64,000 bases of DNA, from NCBI RefSeq assembly GCF_014633365.1, contig NC_068344.1:35648670-35712669 (forward strand). The letters run 5' to 3'. This DNA is from Diospyros lotus. Taxonomy: Eukaryota > Streptophyta > Magnoliopsida > Ericales > Ebenaceae. Below, one piece after another: positions 13,601 to 26,830 of the stretch (its first letter is position 1; every line of letters begins with the position of its first letter). A program made the position numbers and the translations under genes. Below the pieces are notes generated by a model. That model saw only the letters and a program-made list of their open reading frames with translations. It had not been told where the DNA came from and did no database searches.

Positions 13601-15000
13601 CAGAAAGTGAGGGGTGCTGGTGAAGTTTGAGCAATCTACAGGGGGTTAAACCGCAAAAGAAAGAAAGACCATCACCAGGCATAGAGGCAACGTGGCAGAA
13701 TATGCTCCGGGAAAAATCAACTCAGCCCAATCCCCTCAGCTTGGAGCCTCAGCCAATTGAAATTCTCTCACCCATTCTGATTTCTGATAATATTTGTGGA
13801 TAAGATTTGCTGATGGATGCCACTACAAAACAACTGTGTCTTTCATTTTATGCACTTCCAACCTGCAACTATGCCACTTCTCTCTTCCTCTCTCCCTGGA
13901 AACTACTGAGCTCAAAGAGGTAGAAATTGAGACTTTTTTTTAAAAAAAAAAAAAAATTCCTTTCACTAATAGTTCAGTCCAGTTCATGGTTCTATTCAAC
14001 TATGAATTTCTTTGGGTCTGGCTTCTCATGTAACTGAATTTTGTTGAATTTTGTGAAATTTGGTGATTGTATATTATGATGGAAAAGTTGGAATACCCTT
14101 GTGGGGGTTTGATCTATATTTCCCACATTATGCATGCCCAGTTCCACATTTGTCAGTGTTGGAATTAATTGGCTGTGCCTCTGTGTTTGAAGAATTGCAC
14201 AGGAGAAGTCTTTTGTGAAGATTGTGATCTCTTTTGACTGTTCTTGTTTTCACAAAATCAGTATGCTTCTAGGAGGCCACTTCCTTTCTTCCAGCTCCTA
14301 TTTATGTAACAGCATATTTGCTTGCTGGATATAACTGAGTAATATGCTAGGGAAGGCACTGCAATCTTCTTTTCCCCTACTTGCTTCAGAGATGAAACAT
14401 CCTGGCTCAGATTTTGAGTTTTTAACAAATTGGTCTCTTTTATAAGATTATATGCTGAAAAGAAATTGCATTAAGTTACTAACATCCGATTCATGAGGCT
14501 TAGAATATGGTTTCCCCAGCTTGTTTTTCTGGGAATCACCTCCATATTTGTTCAATCCATCAAATGAAGTGTAAATCTCTGTGATCAAGAAGATTGCTAT
14601 TGGCTATGGCATCAAGCCATCAAAATCTGATGTTTGATCAACTCCTGCTTTATAGGCAGTTCTTCTCACCATTTACAAGAGATCTTCTTGTTCAACTTGT
14701 GAATTTCCCCTAAAGGCATGGTTTTCTTGCCAGTGGGTATAATTGAATAGTAGCATCTGCTGGAATTCAATGTTCAATGTTCACTTCCCACTAGTTCTTG
14801 AGCCCTTCTCACTACTAACATAAATTTAGCTGTGGCATAGTGTCACCAAAGCCGATGTTGTCTTCTTTATTTATTTATTTGTTTGGTCCAACTGATTTTG
14901 AAAGTTTCTATGGTACCTTCCATCTCAGGTACACATGTCAAACTTTTCTCCCACTATGTGTTAAGGCAGGTGGGGAAAAATGGGAGAGTATGGTAAAGAG
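13601..15000 (+). promoter_or_regulatory. Promoter and probable spliced 5' leader of the PPR gene
   Basis: This 1.4-kb stretch lies directly upstream of the PPR start codon. A pyrimidine-rich segment (13870-13900) followed by CAAAGAGGTAGAAATTG near 13914 could be a leader exon with a donor site, which would make most of 13920-14990 a leader intron. No coding signal is evident. Exact TSS and leader exons cannot be fixed from sequence alone. Confidence 0.35.
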
Positions 15001-17181
15001 ATGGCACGTTCTGTTGTCAGGGGAAAGGGCCAAAATGGAGCAGTTACGAGCAAGAAATGTATCCATGCTTCTTCACCCACCATGGTATCATGACTCTTAA
15101 CTCAATCAGTTCTTGCAGAGATTTGAAGATCTTAGCTGTATTACTTTGTGTTGCATTTTCTTTGAAACTATACTAAGATCTGTTCAAGTTTATTTTTCTG
15201 TTGGCCAAAGTTTTGATGGTTGAATCTGGCAGGAACCTCAACTGCACGAGAAGGACTTGCCACGCCCAGTTCTAACTAATATAAGTTCTTCAAGTCAATC
15301 CCACTGCCTCGTATGTTTGGGAAACAGTACTTGTTCAACAGTTAGATCAAGAACAAAACTGATGAACATTTTGATCGAGAAGGGAAAGCTGCGAGAAGTG
15401 AACTCCATTTTCAAAGGCTTAACAGAGGACGGGCACAGGCCAACCCTTGTAACTTACACAACCCTTTTGGCTGCCTTGACCCTCCAGAAGAATTTCAAGG
15501 CCATTCCCTCACTCCTCACTAAGGTGGAAGAGAATGGCCTGAAGCCTGACTCAATTTTCTTCAATGCCATGATCAATGCTTTCTCTGAGTCCGGGAACAT
15601 TGAAGAGGCCATGAAAGTGTTCCAGAAAATGAAGGAGAGTGGATGTAGGCCCACAACCAGCACATTTAACACACTGATTAAAGGGTTTGGTATCGTTGGA
15701 AAACCTCAAGAATCGATGAAATTGTTAGAGCTAATGTCACTCGAAGAAAAGGTGAAACCCAACGACAGGACCTACAATATTCTTGTCCGAGCATGGTGCA
15801 ACAAGAACAACATTAAGGAGGCCTGGAACGTGGTGTATAGAATGGTTGGATCTGGTTTAAAACCTGATGTTGTCACGTACAACACACTAGCACAGGCTTA
15901 TGCTCGGAATGGGGAAACAACTAGAGCTGAAGGAATGATATCCGAGATGCAGAACAACGGGGTGTTGCCCAATCAACGAACTTGTGGAATCATCGTTAAC
16001 GGGTTCTGTAAGGAAGGTAATATGACAGATGCATTGAGATTTGTTTACAGGATGAAGGATCTTGGAGTGCAGCCAAATCTTGTTATTTTCAATTCCCTTA
16101 TCAAAGGATTTCTTGATATCACAGACACTGATGGAGTTGATGAGGTGAGTTCTACCTTGTCAAAAGCTTAGGAATTCTGATCAAAACACTGTTTTATTGT
16201 CTCAGATGATCAGTTACAATGCCATGTTCTTATAACTCATTTACTTTTTCTCCTATAAAAGAAATCAGTAGTGATTGAGCATCGCTGTTTCAGGCACTGA
16301 CACTGATGGAAGAATTTGGGGTTAAACCGGATGTGATAACGTTTAGCACCATCATGAACGCGTGGAGTTCAGCCGGGCTCATGGACAAATGTCGAGACAT
16401 ATTTGATGACATGGTGAAGGCCGGCATAGAACTGGATATACATGCATTCAGCATTCTAGCGAAAGGATATGTGCGGGCTGGAGACCCGGAAAAGGCTGAG
16501 TCAGTGCTGAGAACTATGGAAAAATATGGAGTTCACCCAAATGTTGTAATTTTCACTACAATTATAAGTGGATGGTGCAGCGCAGGCAAGATGGAGAAGG
16601 CCCTGAAGGTTTATGGGAACATGTGTGAATTTGGCATCTCCCCCAATTTGAAAACTTTTGACACCCTTATATGGGGATATGGAGAAGCAAAACAGCCATG
16701 GAAAGGAGAAGAGTTGCTCCAAATTATGGAAGAGAAAGGTGTGCAGCCAGAGGCAAACACTTTTCAGCTCGTTGCAGATGCGTGGCGTGCCATTGGATTG
16801 GTGAGCAAAGCCAAGAGGATTATGCACGAGGAAGAAGAAGATCAGAGTATCACTCATAATACTAACAAGAATGAAATGCCAGCAGAGAGCCCGGAGAGAG
16901 TTCATCAGAAAGAAAATCTCGGTGCTGCCTATTCAAACCTCTTGGAAGTACGTGGTGCGCTGATAGCCAATCAAAATGGATCGCTGGCTGGCAAAGCAAG
17001 AAGCCGGATGGTGCTAAAATGTTCCAAGTTCCCGTCCAAGAGGCTGAGTACCGGAACTAAATTGACAATTCTCTCAGGTAGATGTGGAGCTGCTGCCAAG
17101 CCAGTAGCATGGCAAAGATTGTGCAAAGTGCATGTGGGATTTTATGGGCCATATGTAACTTCTTGTCGACTGGTGCTTTGA
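15001..17181 (+). CDS. Pentatricopeptide repeat (PPR) protein, P-class
   Basis: Sequence-specific organellar RNA-binding protein. Exons: 15001-15084, 15233-16144, 16294-17181; 1884 nt, 627 aa, all junctions in phase 0. Exon 1 is inferred: ATGGCA at 15001 opens a 28-codon basic leader that splices in frame to exon 2; exon 2 has no suitable upstream ATG and its first internal ATG (15362) would lose the leader. About 12 P-type 35-residue repeats run without a break, with typical blocks such as [20 protein letters not shown] and [20 protein letters not shown]. There is no E, DYW or PLS pattern, so editing activity is not suggested. The repeats are followed by a ~130-residue tail of unknown fold. 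Overall similarity is to the Arabidopsis At5g25630/At5g21222-type PPRs. Exons 2 and 3 are secure; exon 1 is a proposal. Confidence 0.88.
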
Positions 17182-17964
17182 AACTGATGGGAGGCACAAA
17201 TCTGCTGCATTGTGGCTGGGGTTAACCTCTGGTGGAATGCTGCCATTCTGGTTCAGGCCAGAATGAATTTCTGATTGAGGATTTCTTGCCATTCACAGTT
17301 GTACATACTAATGGCAGCTTCTCCAACTTCAGGTACTTGAAGCTCTACCATATAATCCTCCATTCTGTTGGCAAAACTCATTTGGCTGTTCTCTTTAGTC
17401 AATCTGCCTTAAAATGTACTTATACAGTTGCCAATTCTGGGCAGACAAAGATACTGCTAAATTCTTTGGTAAAGTAATGAAAATGCAATGCTTCTAATTG
17501 GAAAAATGAGGATTTGTGAACCTGATATAATCTAAATAAAAGATTCAAACAGCTGGGCCTGAACTTATAATATGTTTATGGAGGAACAATAGTAATGAAT
17601 TATGGGTGGTAATCAAATTACATCTTCATCAACCAAAAACAAACCTTCAGAGTCCAATGTCTACAACCTGATACATGGATGAAGTGGAAAGAGAACTAAA
17701 GATTCAGGGGAGTGAACTAATAAATTCTTATAATACTTGCAACATTGAAGAAAATCACTTACAGGTAATCATGATCATTTACAAATTACTGTAAGCTCCT
17801 GGAGAAAAGAAGCAGAAATGATCAAAATTTATCCCTGAGGAGGAAGAAACAAGAAATCAAAGTAGAGCAATTTGAACTAGGAGAATGCCTGGTGGAAAGC
17901 ACATTATTTTCTACCTCAATGTTTGAACATGAAGATGGACATTTGTCAGGAAATCCAATACAAA
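17182..17964. other. Convergent 3' region between PPR and LEA_2 genes
   Basis: Contains the 3' UTR of the PPR gene on the left and that of the minus-strand LEA_2 gene on the right. No additional gene is supported. Confidence 0.55.
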
Positions 17965-20072
17965 TCATAAATATGCACAAGAATTGTCCTTGACGTCAAT
18001 GGCTTTGGAGAGTCTGGAGTCTGTTACTAGTTTACAAGATATATGCCTTTGATTCTTTGTCTTCACCAACGTCCCCACTAGATTTCTTTGGTATTGGACA
18101 CCAAATTCTAGCTTCAGTGGAACTCTTCCACTTCTGTCTGACACTGCTAAATTTGGCCCAGCTCCATAAAGAGGAACCCTACTACCTTCAAGGCTCACGG
18201 ACACAATCCGCCGGCTCTTTCTAGGCTGGTAATATGTCTTCAACTGGAACAACAAATGTTTCATCAAGATACTTTTAGCTGCAATCCCTTCTAAGTTCTG
18301 ATACAAGAGAGTATGAAATATTGTGTGTCTAGTGGAAAAAAGTTTGAATGCAAATTAGTGAATTGCTTTAATTCAACACCTCAAATAAGCAGATTTTCAA
18401 TTTTTAATTAAGGTGTTTAAATGTCCTTTTTTGAGGGTTTCACAATTGATATTGAAAAATTATCATCTGAACTAGGGATGTTAATGTTTACAAACATCTC
18501 TACAAAATGATGAGATAGTTTTCTCTTCTTCAACTAAATCGGAAGGCATGTCAAAAACCTCACCTGACCAGTTGCAATTTTGATCTCCGAGTAAAATAGA
18601 TCAACAGGAGTGAATCTCACATGAATGCCAAAATACGTAGAAGGGTTGTATATCACCATCTTCATGGAACAATTTACTGTCAACAACTTAGTAGGGACTC
18701 CTGTGTAGTCCAATCCTTGTCCAAAGTAAAAATTATTTACTGTGAAGGTCTGAAAGAAAAGGTTCTTTATCAGGGGATGAACAAATATTCAGATATACAT
18801 AAAGAAAAGGAACATTCCAAATGAAGCATTTTAAGACGGGTAAACTCCACAATAGTGGAGGGACAGGAAAAGAATCGTTACTGACTTACTGTCAGATCTT
18901 TCCAACTATAAAGGACACATAGTTTAAATGACAAACACAGGTTTCACTCGTAAATTTATAATCATCAAGTTGAAGTGTTCACGTGAGAATTTTTTTTTTC
19001 TGTAACTCATTCACATGAGATTATCTGGTACTGAAAATGTTGATATGACTATTAGGGCCATAAATAACCCCTTGAAGCAAAAAGTAAGTTAGATTGCTGT
19101 CACAGAAAATAATCTTTCCCTTTGCACCAAGTACTGATATAATAATCTTTGATGTTCTCACCCCTAAAACAACCACCAACCAAGTTATTTCTCTGTACAA
19201 ACATGTGTGTGTGTGCAATGACATGCATGCTTAAAGCTTACAATAGGGAAAGCTTTAGAAAGTTATTATGCAATGCCCTTTAAAGCAAACAAGTTCACAG
19301 ACGTCAGTGAAGATTTATTACTTAGAGCACATACCTTAACGGCAGCCTGAGGTCTATACGGCCTACTGGCGCCCAAAATGATCAAACACAGCGCGGCAAA
19401 TAGCAATATGAATCCGAAAAGCCAAATCAAACACTGGCCATGCCTGGTAGTGAGTTCTTCCTTGGTGTAGATATCGTCATTATAGTCTTCCTCCTCCTCC
19501 TCCCCCTCGCCCTCCTCTTGAATCACACTGAATTCAGACCAACGCTTCTTGTTCAACTTCCATGACCTGAGCGTGCTTGAGACCCTACTTGCGGATGACG
19601 AGCACGAACTTGTAGATGAGCTGACCGAATGTGGACTTGCGGATGAAGACACCGTAGAAGGACTTGAAGGGGAGCCCAGGGCACTCTTATCACCGTTTGG
19701 GGAGGAATAAGAGAGGGGCCACTGCACTAATGGAAACTCATCACTGTTTTGGTAACAATCAGAGAGGAGGCATTCCTCCAAGGGACTCTTTTCATCACTG
19801 ACTGGGGAAGAATCAGAGGGGGGGCTCTGCTCTAGGGGATTTTCATCACTGAATGGGGAAGAGTCGGAGGGGGGGCTTTGCACAAAGGGACTCTTTTCAT
19901 CACTGACTGGGGAAGAATCGGAGGGGGGGCTTTGCACAAAGGGATTCTTTTCATCACTGAATGGGGAAGAATCAGAGGGGGGGCTCTGCACAAAGTCTTC
20001 TGCCTCTGGGGGAGATGTTGGTGATGATGAGTCTGGGCTTCTCGAATCTGAATCAAACTTTTCGTCATCCAT
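17965..20072 (-). CDS. LEA_2 / NDR1-HIN1-like membrane protein with Ser/Pro repeats
   Basis: Single-pass membrane protein of the LEA_2 (NHL) group, linked in other plants to defence and stress. Exons on the minus strand: 20072-19335, 18749-18564, 18243-17965; 1203 nt, 400 aa. The N-terminal ~100 residues are six in-frame 18-residue repeats of the form FVQSPPSDSSPFSDEKNP, decaying downstream. A serine-rich linker, an acidic run (EEGEGEEEEEDYNDD) and a single helix CLIWLFGFILLFAALCLIIL near residue 220 follow. Exons 2-3 encode the LEA_2 beta-sandwich: YTGVPTKLLTVNCSMKMVIY, NPSTYFGIHV, then the C-terminal part ending DNSCAYL. ATG at 20072 follows an acceptor (cag before 20081), so the 5' UTR is probably spliced. 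The long repetitive cytosolic head is unusual for this family. Confidence 0.87.
19680..20010 (-). repeat. Coding 54-bp minisatellite in the LEA_2 gene
   Basis: About six head-to-tail 54-bp units (18 codons), most regular at the amino-terminal end (higher coordinates). Each unit contains a GA-rich block seen on the plus strand as TCAGAGGGGGGGCT. The length in multiples of three keeps the frame open. Confidence 0.85.
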
Positions 20073-21060
20073 CTTGAAAACCTGTGGTTGTGGATTATAG
20101 ATACATACAATGTGGATTAGCCATTTTTTGCGTGTCAAGTTCAGTTCACCTTCCCAGCTTTAGAGATTCAATGCCCAAAACTAATTCTGTGCTTGCGTCA
20201 ATTGTGTACATAGAGATTAGAATGATCAAAATTTGAGGATTTCAAGTTTGTTTGGTTACCTAAAAGTGAAAAATAAGCTCCAATGGATCTCTATTTTTTG
20301 TCTAACAAGACCACAATTCTCCTCTCTGTAACTGTAAGATCAAACTATTTAGAAAATCTCTCGTCTTTGTCAAAATAGGATGTATTTGAAGCATCACTTG
20401 ATCAACTCAAACATAGGAGGAGGACCTACTTTTATGTCCACATATAGATGAATTTACCATATAAGTTACCTAAAATAGATTGATTCAAGCAAGCTTCAAT
20501 CACTCTGTTTTCCGCCTAGACACTAGAGACTGATGGCGGTTCTTCTTCTTCCTTCTTAAGATCGTATTACTACAAAATCCTCTCCTCTCCTCTCCATCCG
20601 TGCCCAACTTTCCGACGAATTCCTCACAAATTCGTGCCGTCCTTGATATTCGAAACATAACTTGATCAAACGGAAGGCAGGACAATGAAAAGCTCGCATT
20701 TGAGTCTTCGCATTTGAAAAAACAAATACACTTTTGACTTTCAGCGTGCGAGTAACCAACGCCTAAGAAGGCAACCCAAACAGAGAGAGCGAGCGAGCGA
20801 GAGAGAGAGAGAGAGAGAGAGATTTGCGATTTAACAATTCCAATTTCGAAGCTGATTTTAACGAGGTTGAGAGGCCTCGTTGCTCTCTCTCTCTCTCTCT
20901 ATGAGAACCGAGAAAGGTGAAAGCAGTTACCGGCGACGGCGACGGGATCGACGGTGAATCCGTTTCGGCGCCAAAACGGCGAGGCAGAAAATGTAGGGGA
21001 AGACTGGACTGAGCTCACTTGTCTTGGTCACGTGACCGTTTCTTTTTGTCGTTTTTGTTT
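20073..21060 (-). promoter_or_regulatory. Promoter and 5' leader of the LEA_2 gene
   Basis: Contains GA/CT microsatellites at about 20786-20821 and 20884-20901 (the usual position for plant 5' UTR repeats) and a perfect 12-bp palindrome GGTCACGTGACC at 21026-21037 with a G-box core CACGTG. The leader is probably spliced, with its acceptor just before 20081. Confidence 0.5.
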
Positions 21061-22929
21061 TTAAATATATTGAAAGTTGAAACGTCTTATTTAATTTCAT
21101 AATTATTTTATATTATGATAATTATTACACCAAGTGTTAGCAGTTATAACTTATATATAAGTGATTACTAATTAGATTATTTTGGGGTGAACTATGAAAA
21201 AACTGACATTTTCATTATTTAATTTCAGTTTTTTTACAGTTAACTATTTTTAATATAATCTCATCAAACTTTATTATTTATTTCAATTATACAATGCTAC
21301 CATCCTCCATTAAAAGCATGAAATAAACAATTAGCAATCTCTTGGGGGTAGCGCAAATGATTTGTCGACTTATTCAGTTGAGATAGCGCAATATCGTAGA
21401 TTCGATTCTACTTTCATGTTAAAGTAGCATAGGCCACTAAGACTTATGTTTAGGGCTCTAAAAAAATGAAAATATATAAGAAGAGAGGCAAACAGCAGGA
21501 GATGTTAGAGAAAGAGAGATACTGGAGAAGTTGTCAAAAGAGACGCTAGAGAGAGAGGGAGAGCGACATTGCTACCAGGATATGTTGACGGCAAAGAAAT
21601 GAGACACCAATTGGAGCCAGGAGAAGACTAGGAGACACCGACCATTAGTCCATTGGAGACTAGGAGGCAATTACCGTTTATGACAGACAATCAGATGATT
21701 TGGTCAGCATTTTTAAAGACGATGTAGAGAGTGATGGCATCGTAGGAGACCAGGAGTGATGACACTATTGGAGACCAAGAGCGATGGCGTCTTTAAAAAC
21801 AGTCACAAGTCAAGACAAATGACAGACGTAGTCTTGTCGACGGTCACGTGAGATGGTGAGAAAGAAAGAAAATGAGTTGTTTTGTCTCCTAAAATCATAC
21901 CAACTCTTAAGAGATCAAACCTCAAACTTTTAGCTCAGGACAAATTTATTCATGCACCTAAATCAAGTCTAGACAGACTGTGGAATAATCTAGGCGAGAG
22001 ACCATCTATGTATTAGAGTTCCTTCAAGTATTTCACATTATGTAAAAAAGAAAACAAAAATTCAAGTATTTCACATTATGTAAAAAAAAAACAAAAATTA
22101 ACAGTAATGTGCACTTTTATCATCTACCATGTTATCTGTATTAAAAGAAATATTAAATTTTAGTAAATCATTTTAATAGTTCTTGAAGTCTTTTTTTTTT
22201 TTAATCTATACATATTTTGTGTATTAAAATAATAATATTTTTATATTAACAGTCAGACGCATACCATTTTAAATGCTAATTATTTAATTTTTCGTAAAGT
22301 AATTTTGAGAGATTAATTGGTTTTTTTATTTTTTAATGTATGAATCTAGAAATTTTGCCTGACAACGCTTTTGGTGCGAGCATTACTTTCCCTATAACTT
22401 AAGGACAATCAATCGTGCGGGCTCACAACCAGTCGAGTAAATCCAAGTTAAAGACCCATGACCTCTCGTATAATACAGTGATACAGTGTCGTACTACTTG
22501 GATCGAACACAACCTAGTAATATCTAACACCCAAATCTCATGCGGATGATTGCTCAAACTATCCTGAGAGATTAAACCATCATGACTCGAACCCTCTTTA
22601 GATATTGGTTCTTTTATATATATAATTTTTTTTATAAAACAGAAACATTTTAAGCACTCTTGGAATTCAAAAACATTTTTTACGTATACTTCTAGCCAAA
22701 AAAAAAAAATATTTAAGTGATTGGATGCAAAATTAATAATTTATTATTAGTAAAATTGATAAATAAAATAACCAAATAATTTTGAGAATACAATTTAAAT
22801 TTCAAGACTGAAAAAATGTAAACTACCAACATGATTAGAATTTTTTAAAAAAAATTTGTAAACAAATATAAAATACTTATAAAATATATTTTCTTATCTG
22901 ACCCAAACCATGCATTACTTCTTTATCAA
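21061..22929. other. Intergenic region with old repeat fragments
   Basis: Mostly A/T-rich. Segment 21340-21480 resembles a tRNA-derived SINE head (separate entry). A 40-bp duplication containing TTCAAGTATTTCACATTATG occurs at 22023-22095. Segment 22355-22600 is more balanced in composition and may be another transposon relic. No gene recognised. Confidence 0.5.
21345..21480 (+). mobile_element. Possible tRNA-derived SINE fragment
   Basis: Starts GGGGGTAGCGCAAATGATTTG, an A-box-like string, followed about 50 bp later by TAGATTCGATTCTAC, a B-box-like string, in the spacing expected of a tRNA-related head. A tail or target duplication was not seen, so this is tentative. Confidence 0.35.
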
Positions 22930-23639
22930 GGGTCTAAAGTGCATCTCCAATGTATAACACCAAACTTTAACACCATTTTGATATCAAAAAGGAATTTATG
23001 TCAAAATTTTCAATACCAAATCTCTTTTCACTCCAATGTGCTCCACACCAAATTCGTGTAAAAAGCATATTTAAAGAATATTTTATAAATAATTATTTAA
23101 TCAATATAATTAATTTCTTTTGATATAAAATATTATTATTAAAAATAATTAATCACATTTTATAAAAAAAAATAATTACTCTCATAATTTTTTAATTTTT
23201 TACAAAATATGTTATTCTAATTAATTTTTCAACTAATTTTTTAATTAATTTTTTTCACCTAATTTTAATCAAACTAATTGTTTATCCATCTCATTTTTTC
23301 AACTAATATTTTTAATCAAACTAACTATTTATCCCATAAATTTTTTTCACTTAATATTTCAACTAATTTTCTCACCTTCTTTTATCCACATATTTTTTCC
23401 CACTTATTTCACAACTAACTTTACTATCTAACTTTTATCCAATGTATGACAATCTACATTTCATTTAATTTTTTTCTATTATAAAAGGTAACATACTATT
23501 TCGTCATCAACCTTTCACGAAAGTAAAAAAAATCTATTTTACATTTATCTTTAAAATAAGTTTCAAAGTTGGTCCATCTCATATGTTCTCTTCTTCTTCT
23601 TCTTCACCTTCATCCTCAAATCCTGAAGATAAACTTGAT

Positions 23640-24905
23640 CTCATTGCAGCAATTGACGCATAAAGCCAAGCATTTAATGTACAACAAACAACATTAATGA
23701 ATGTGTATGCTAACAACAACCTCATCATGGCTTATCTCAATTAAAGACAACAACCAAGCAAGTCATGGAGGCTCGATTCCTAGTCATAGAGTGATCTATC
23801 GTGGGCGACCAGATGCTAAACATAATCTCTAGATTGACTATTTTTAGGAGAACCCACGGAACAATGAATCAATGTTTCGCAAATGATTTCGAATGGATCA
23901 AAGTTTATTCCTTTGTATTGTCAACATCGTCAAAAGTCATGATAACTACTTCGTACAATGGCATAATGGATTCGGTAGACTTGGATTGTCTAGTTTGCAA
24001 AAAATAGCAGTTGTGTTCTAAATGCTGGTATATTGTGCACCGACTAATTCTACTGACGAGTACACTAAAATCAGAGAGTATACAACAATTGAAAGCATGA
24101 AGAGATTTTGTCAAGCTATTGTGGAGGTCTTTAGAGGGTGTTACCTAAGATCACCAAACGCTAATGATGTTGCAAGGTTGCTCCAAATAAGTGAGAAATA
24201 TAGTTTTCCAAAAATGCTAGGTAGTTTAGATTGTATGCATTGGACTTAGAAAAATTGTCCAACAGCTTGGTTAGGACAATATAGTGGACGTATTAGATCT
24301 CCAACTATTATTCTTAAGGCTGTAACTGATTATGATATTTAGATATGACATGCATATTTTGGTTTGCCTGGTTTCAATGGTGACATTAATGTGTTGGAGA
24401 CATCTCATTTATTCGCAAACCTTGTTGAAGGTATAGCTCATTCGGTTTATTATGTCATTCAAGGAAAATAGTGCAACATAGGTTATTACTTAACTGATGG
24501 TATATACCTTAGACGATCTACTCTTGTATAAACTATTCACTATCCTTGAGGTCCCAAAAAAAAAATCATTTGCGATGAAACAAGAAGCATGCAAAAAGGA
24601 CATAGAACACGTATGTAGAGTTCTTTAGTCACGATTTGCAATAGTCAAGGGACCAACACGTTATTGGAATAAACATGTACTGCATGATATAATGCCTATG
24701 TGCATCATAATGCATAATATGACCATTGATGATGAACATGATTGCATGCAAACATCTCAAATTGGATGGAACCATTGACCCTTAAAGTAGATATAGTGGT
24801 AGGTGAAATGACCCGGTTTCAACAATTTCTTACTTGGTATAGGTAAATCAAAGACAAGGAAGCTCACATCACACTCCGTAATGCATTAATTGAATATTTG
24901 TGAAA
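23640..24905 (+). pseudogene. Harbinger transposase / ALP1-like nuclease, pseudogene
   Basis: Reading through stops gives a recognisable Harbinger DDE nuclease: RPDAKHNL, FRMDQSLFLCIV, then SPNANDVARLLQISEKYSFP and MLGSLDCMHW, KNCPTAWLGQYSGR, HAYFGLPGFNGDINVLE, and finally DIEHVCRVL with SRFAIVKGPTRYW and CIIMHNM. The three acidic positions of the DDE triad (D in GSLDCMHW, D in NGDINVL, E in DIEH) are still visible. At least seven in-frame stops and some frame slips make it non-functional. Confidence 0.88.
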
Positions 24906-25079
24906 GGTACATGGTAACGAAGAATGATCATAAAATTAGATGGTGAAAATGTTTAATAATATTAGTGAATAATTATTATTCACCTATTATTTATGATGTA
25001 ATATTGGGGACATTTTATCCACTTTTCTTTATGTAATTTACTTCTCATCAATAAAATATATTTATTTTACCAAAAAGAA

Positions 25080-25640
25080 GATAATAGTTTCTTCCTAACC
25101 GTTAATCTAACATTATCATATCTCTGCAAAATCTATCCAATATATGAGACAAAAATCTAACAAAATCTCATCTCAATTGTTGGATAAAAAGTGTTTTAAT
25201 CTCAATTGTTAAATGGTATTCATTTCTCTACTATACTTTATCCAAGGTATGACACAAAAAACTACCAAAATCTTATCTCAACTGTTGGATGAAAAATATT
25301 TTAATTTCAACCATTAAATGATATTCATATCTCTATCACACTCTGTTCAGGGTATGACACAAATCTACTAAAATCTTATCTCAACCATTGGATGTAAAGT
25401 GCTTTAATCTCAACCATTAAATGATAGTTTTATCTCTTCCACACTCTATCCAAGGTATGACACAAAAATTTACAAAAATCCCATCTCAACCATAAGATGA
25501 AAAGTGCTTTAATCTTAACCGTTAAATTGTATTTTTATCTTTTCTACACTCTAGACACAAAAATCTACTAAAATTTCATCTCAACCGTTGAATGAAAAAT
25601 GCTTTAATACTAATCGTTAAATGGTATTCTTATCTTTTCT
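25080..25640 (+). repeat. ~105-bp tandem array inside the Harbinger element
   Basis: Five or so diverged copies; landmark GGTATGACACAAA recurs at about 25246, 25351 and 25454, and a degenerate version at 25553. Each copy also has AAAATCTCATCTCAA, TTGGATGAAAA, CTTTAATCTCAACC and TTAAATGGTATTC. It separates the two relict genes. Confidence 0.8.
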
Positions 25641-25929
25641 AAAATTGATCTATAAATAATGACTCATCCTTTATCAAAATGTCAAAAAACATCTTTCTCT
25701 TTCAATTCCTACCACTAGATATATATTTCCAAAAAAATGTCTTCAAGTAATAATTTAAGTGATAAGTCTAAAAACACTTTATAAAGTGCTTCATAATCAA
25801 ATGAGAAAGACGAACTCTTATGCTATATATGTATATTTTGATGTTTCTCAAACTCTAATTATAAGTACAAACCAATCTGGTCTTCAATTTTGATCTCACA
25901 TAAAGGCTGAATATCATAAGACGTTCAGG

Positions 25930-26830
25930 TTCAACTTAAAAGATTTCTACCATCATGAATGTAGGTAATCAATGCAACAATTAGCAAGTTAAGAGGATAA
26001 GTTCGACAAATTAAAAATTTGAATCTAAGTGGCACTTCAAAATAAGATAATGTAAGTATTTTCTAAATTTGAGTTATACATGTTTTATGAAATTCATTTT
26101 ACTCTTATTTCGATCTCATTTTTTACAACTTAAATTTTTGGTTGCAATGTGTAGTTAAATCAAGTCAAAGCTTTACTAACACAAGATCCAAATTATAGTA
26201 AAGGATTCAAATTTGACCACGTATGGCCCGAATCAAATTAAAGATACTAAGAAATATTCTAATATGTTTAGCACACAAACTCCAAGCCATTTAAAGAGAA
26301 ATGAAGGTGAAGAAATGTCACAATCAAATTCCATAACATCACACTTTGAAGGAGTATTGTCATTTTGTTTTGGTTTAAATGCGAACTTTGAAAGTTAAAA
26401 GCAAATTAATGATATTAATGACAATAATAATTCAATTGAGCGACCTTTATGAGAAAGAAAGAAAAAAAGAAAAAGAAGCAAGGTGATGGGATGATACAAT
26501 TTTTTAAATCTATGAAACAAAAAGATTAACAAATTACGGGTATGTTTAAAGAAAGCCAAGCACTAATGCAAGAGACTCAATCTCTAATGCAAAGGAATTG
26601 TGAAATTTAACTGTTACGAACTTAAAATGAAGCCAAAAAAAATAGAGTTGTGAGAATGGCGTGAAGAGAATAAAATTTTTACAAAGGGATGTGGATTCCA
26701 TAAAAAAATTCAATGCTATGTGATACTCTTCGAAGTAAACAAATGAGAATTTATGAAAAAAAAACCTGTGAACAACAATTTCAAAGAGGAAGTGAATTAT
26801 CAAATTCATTTGGCCAGCATTTTAATGGTT
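25930..26830 (+). pseudogene. Second Harbinger gene relic (NAM-associated-domain like)
   Basis: Fragments in several frames resemble the companion protein of plant Harbinger elements: KFESKWHF-type start, FKFDHVWP-like segment at 26207-26225 (read as FDHVWPESN), a Lys/Arg-rich stretch (RKKEKKKKKQGD), and FFKSMKQKD followed by SQALMQETQSLMQRN. Such SMKQK...ALMQES strings are typical of the PF14303-like tail. Interrupted by many stops; identification is from pattern memory only. Confidence 0.6.

Noticed and set aside
14840..15100. 86-codon frame upstream of the PPR gene
   Set aside because: Out of frame with the PPR exon; the frame starting at ATG 15001 splices cleanly to exon 2 instead.
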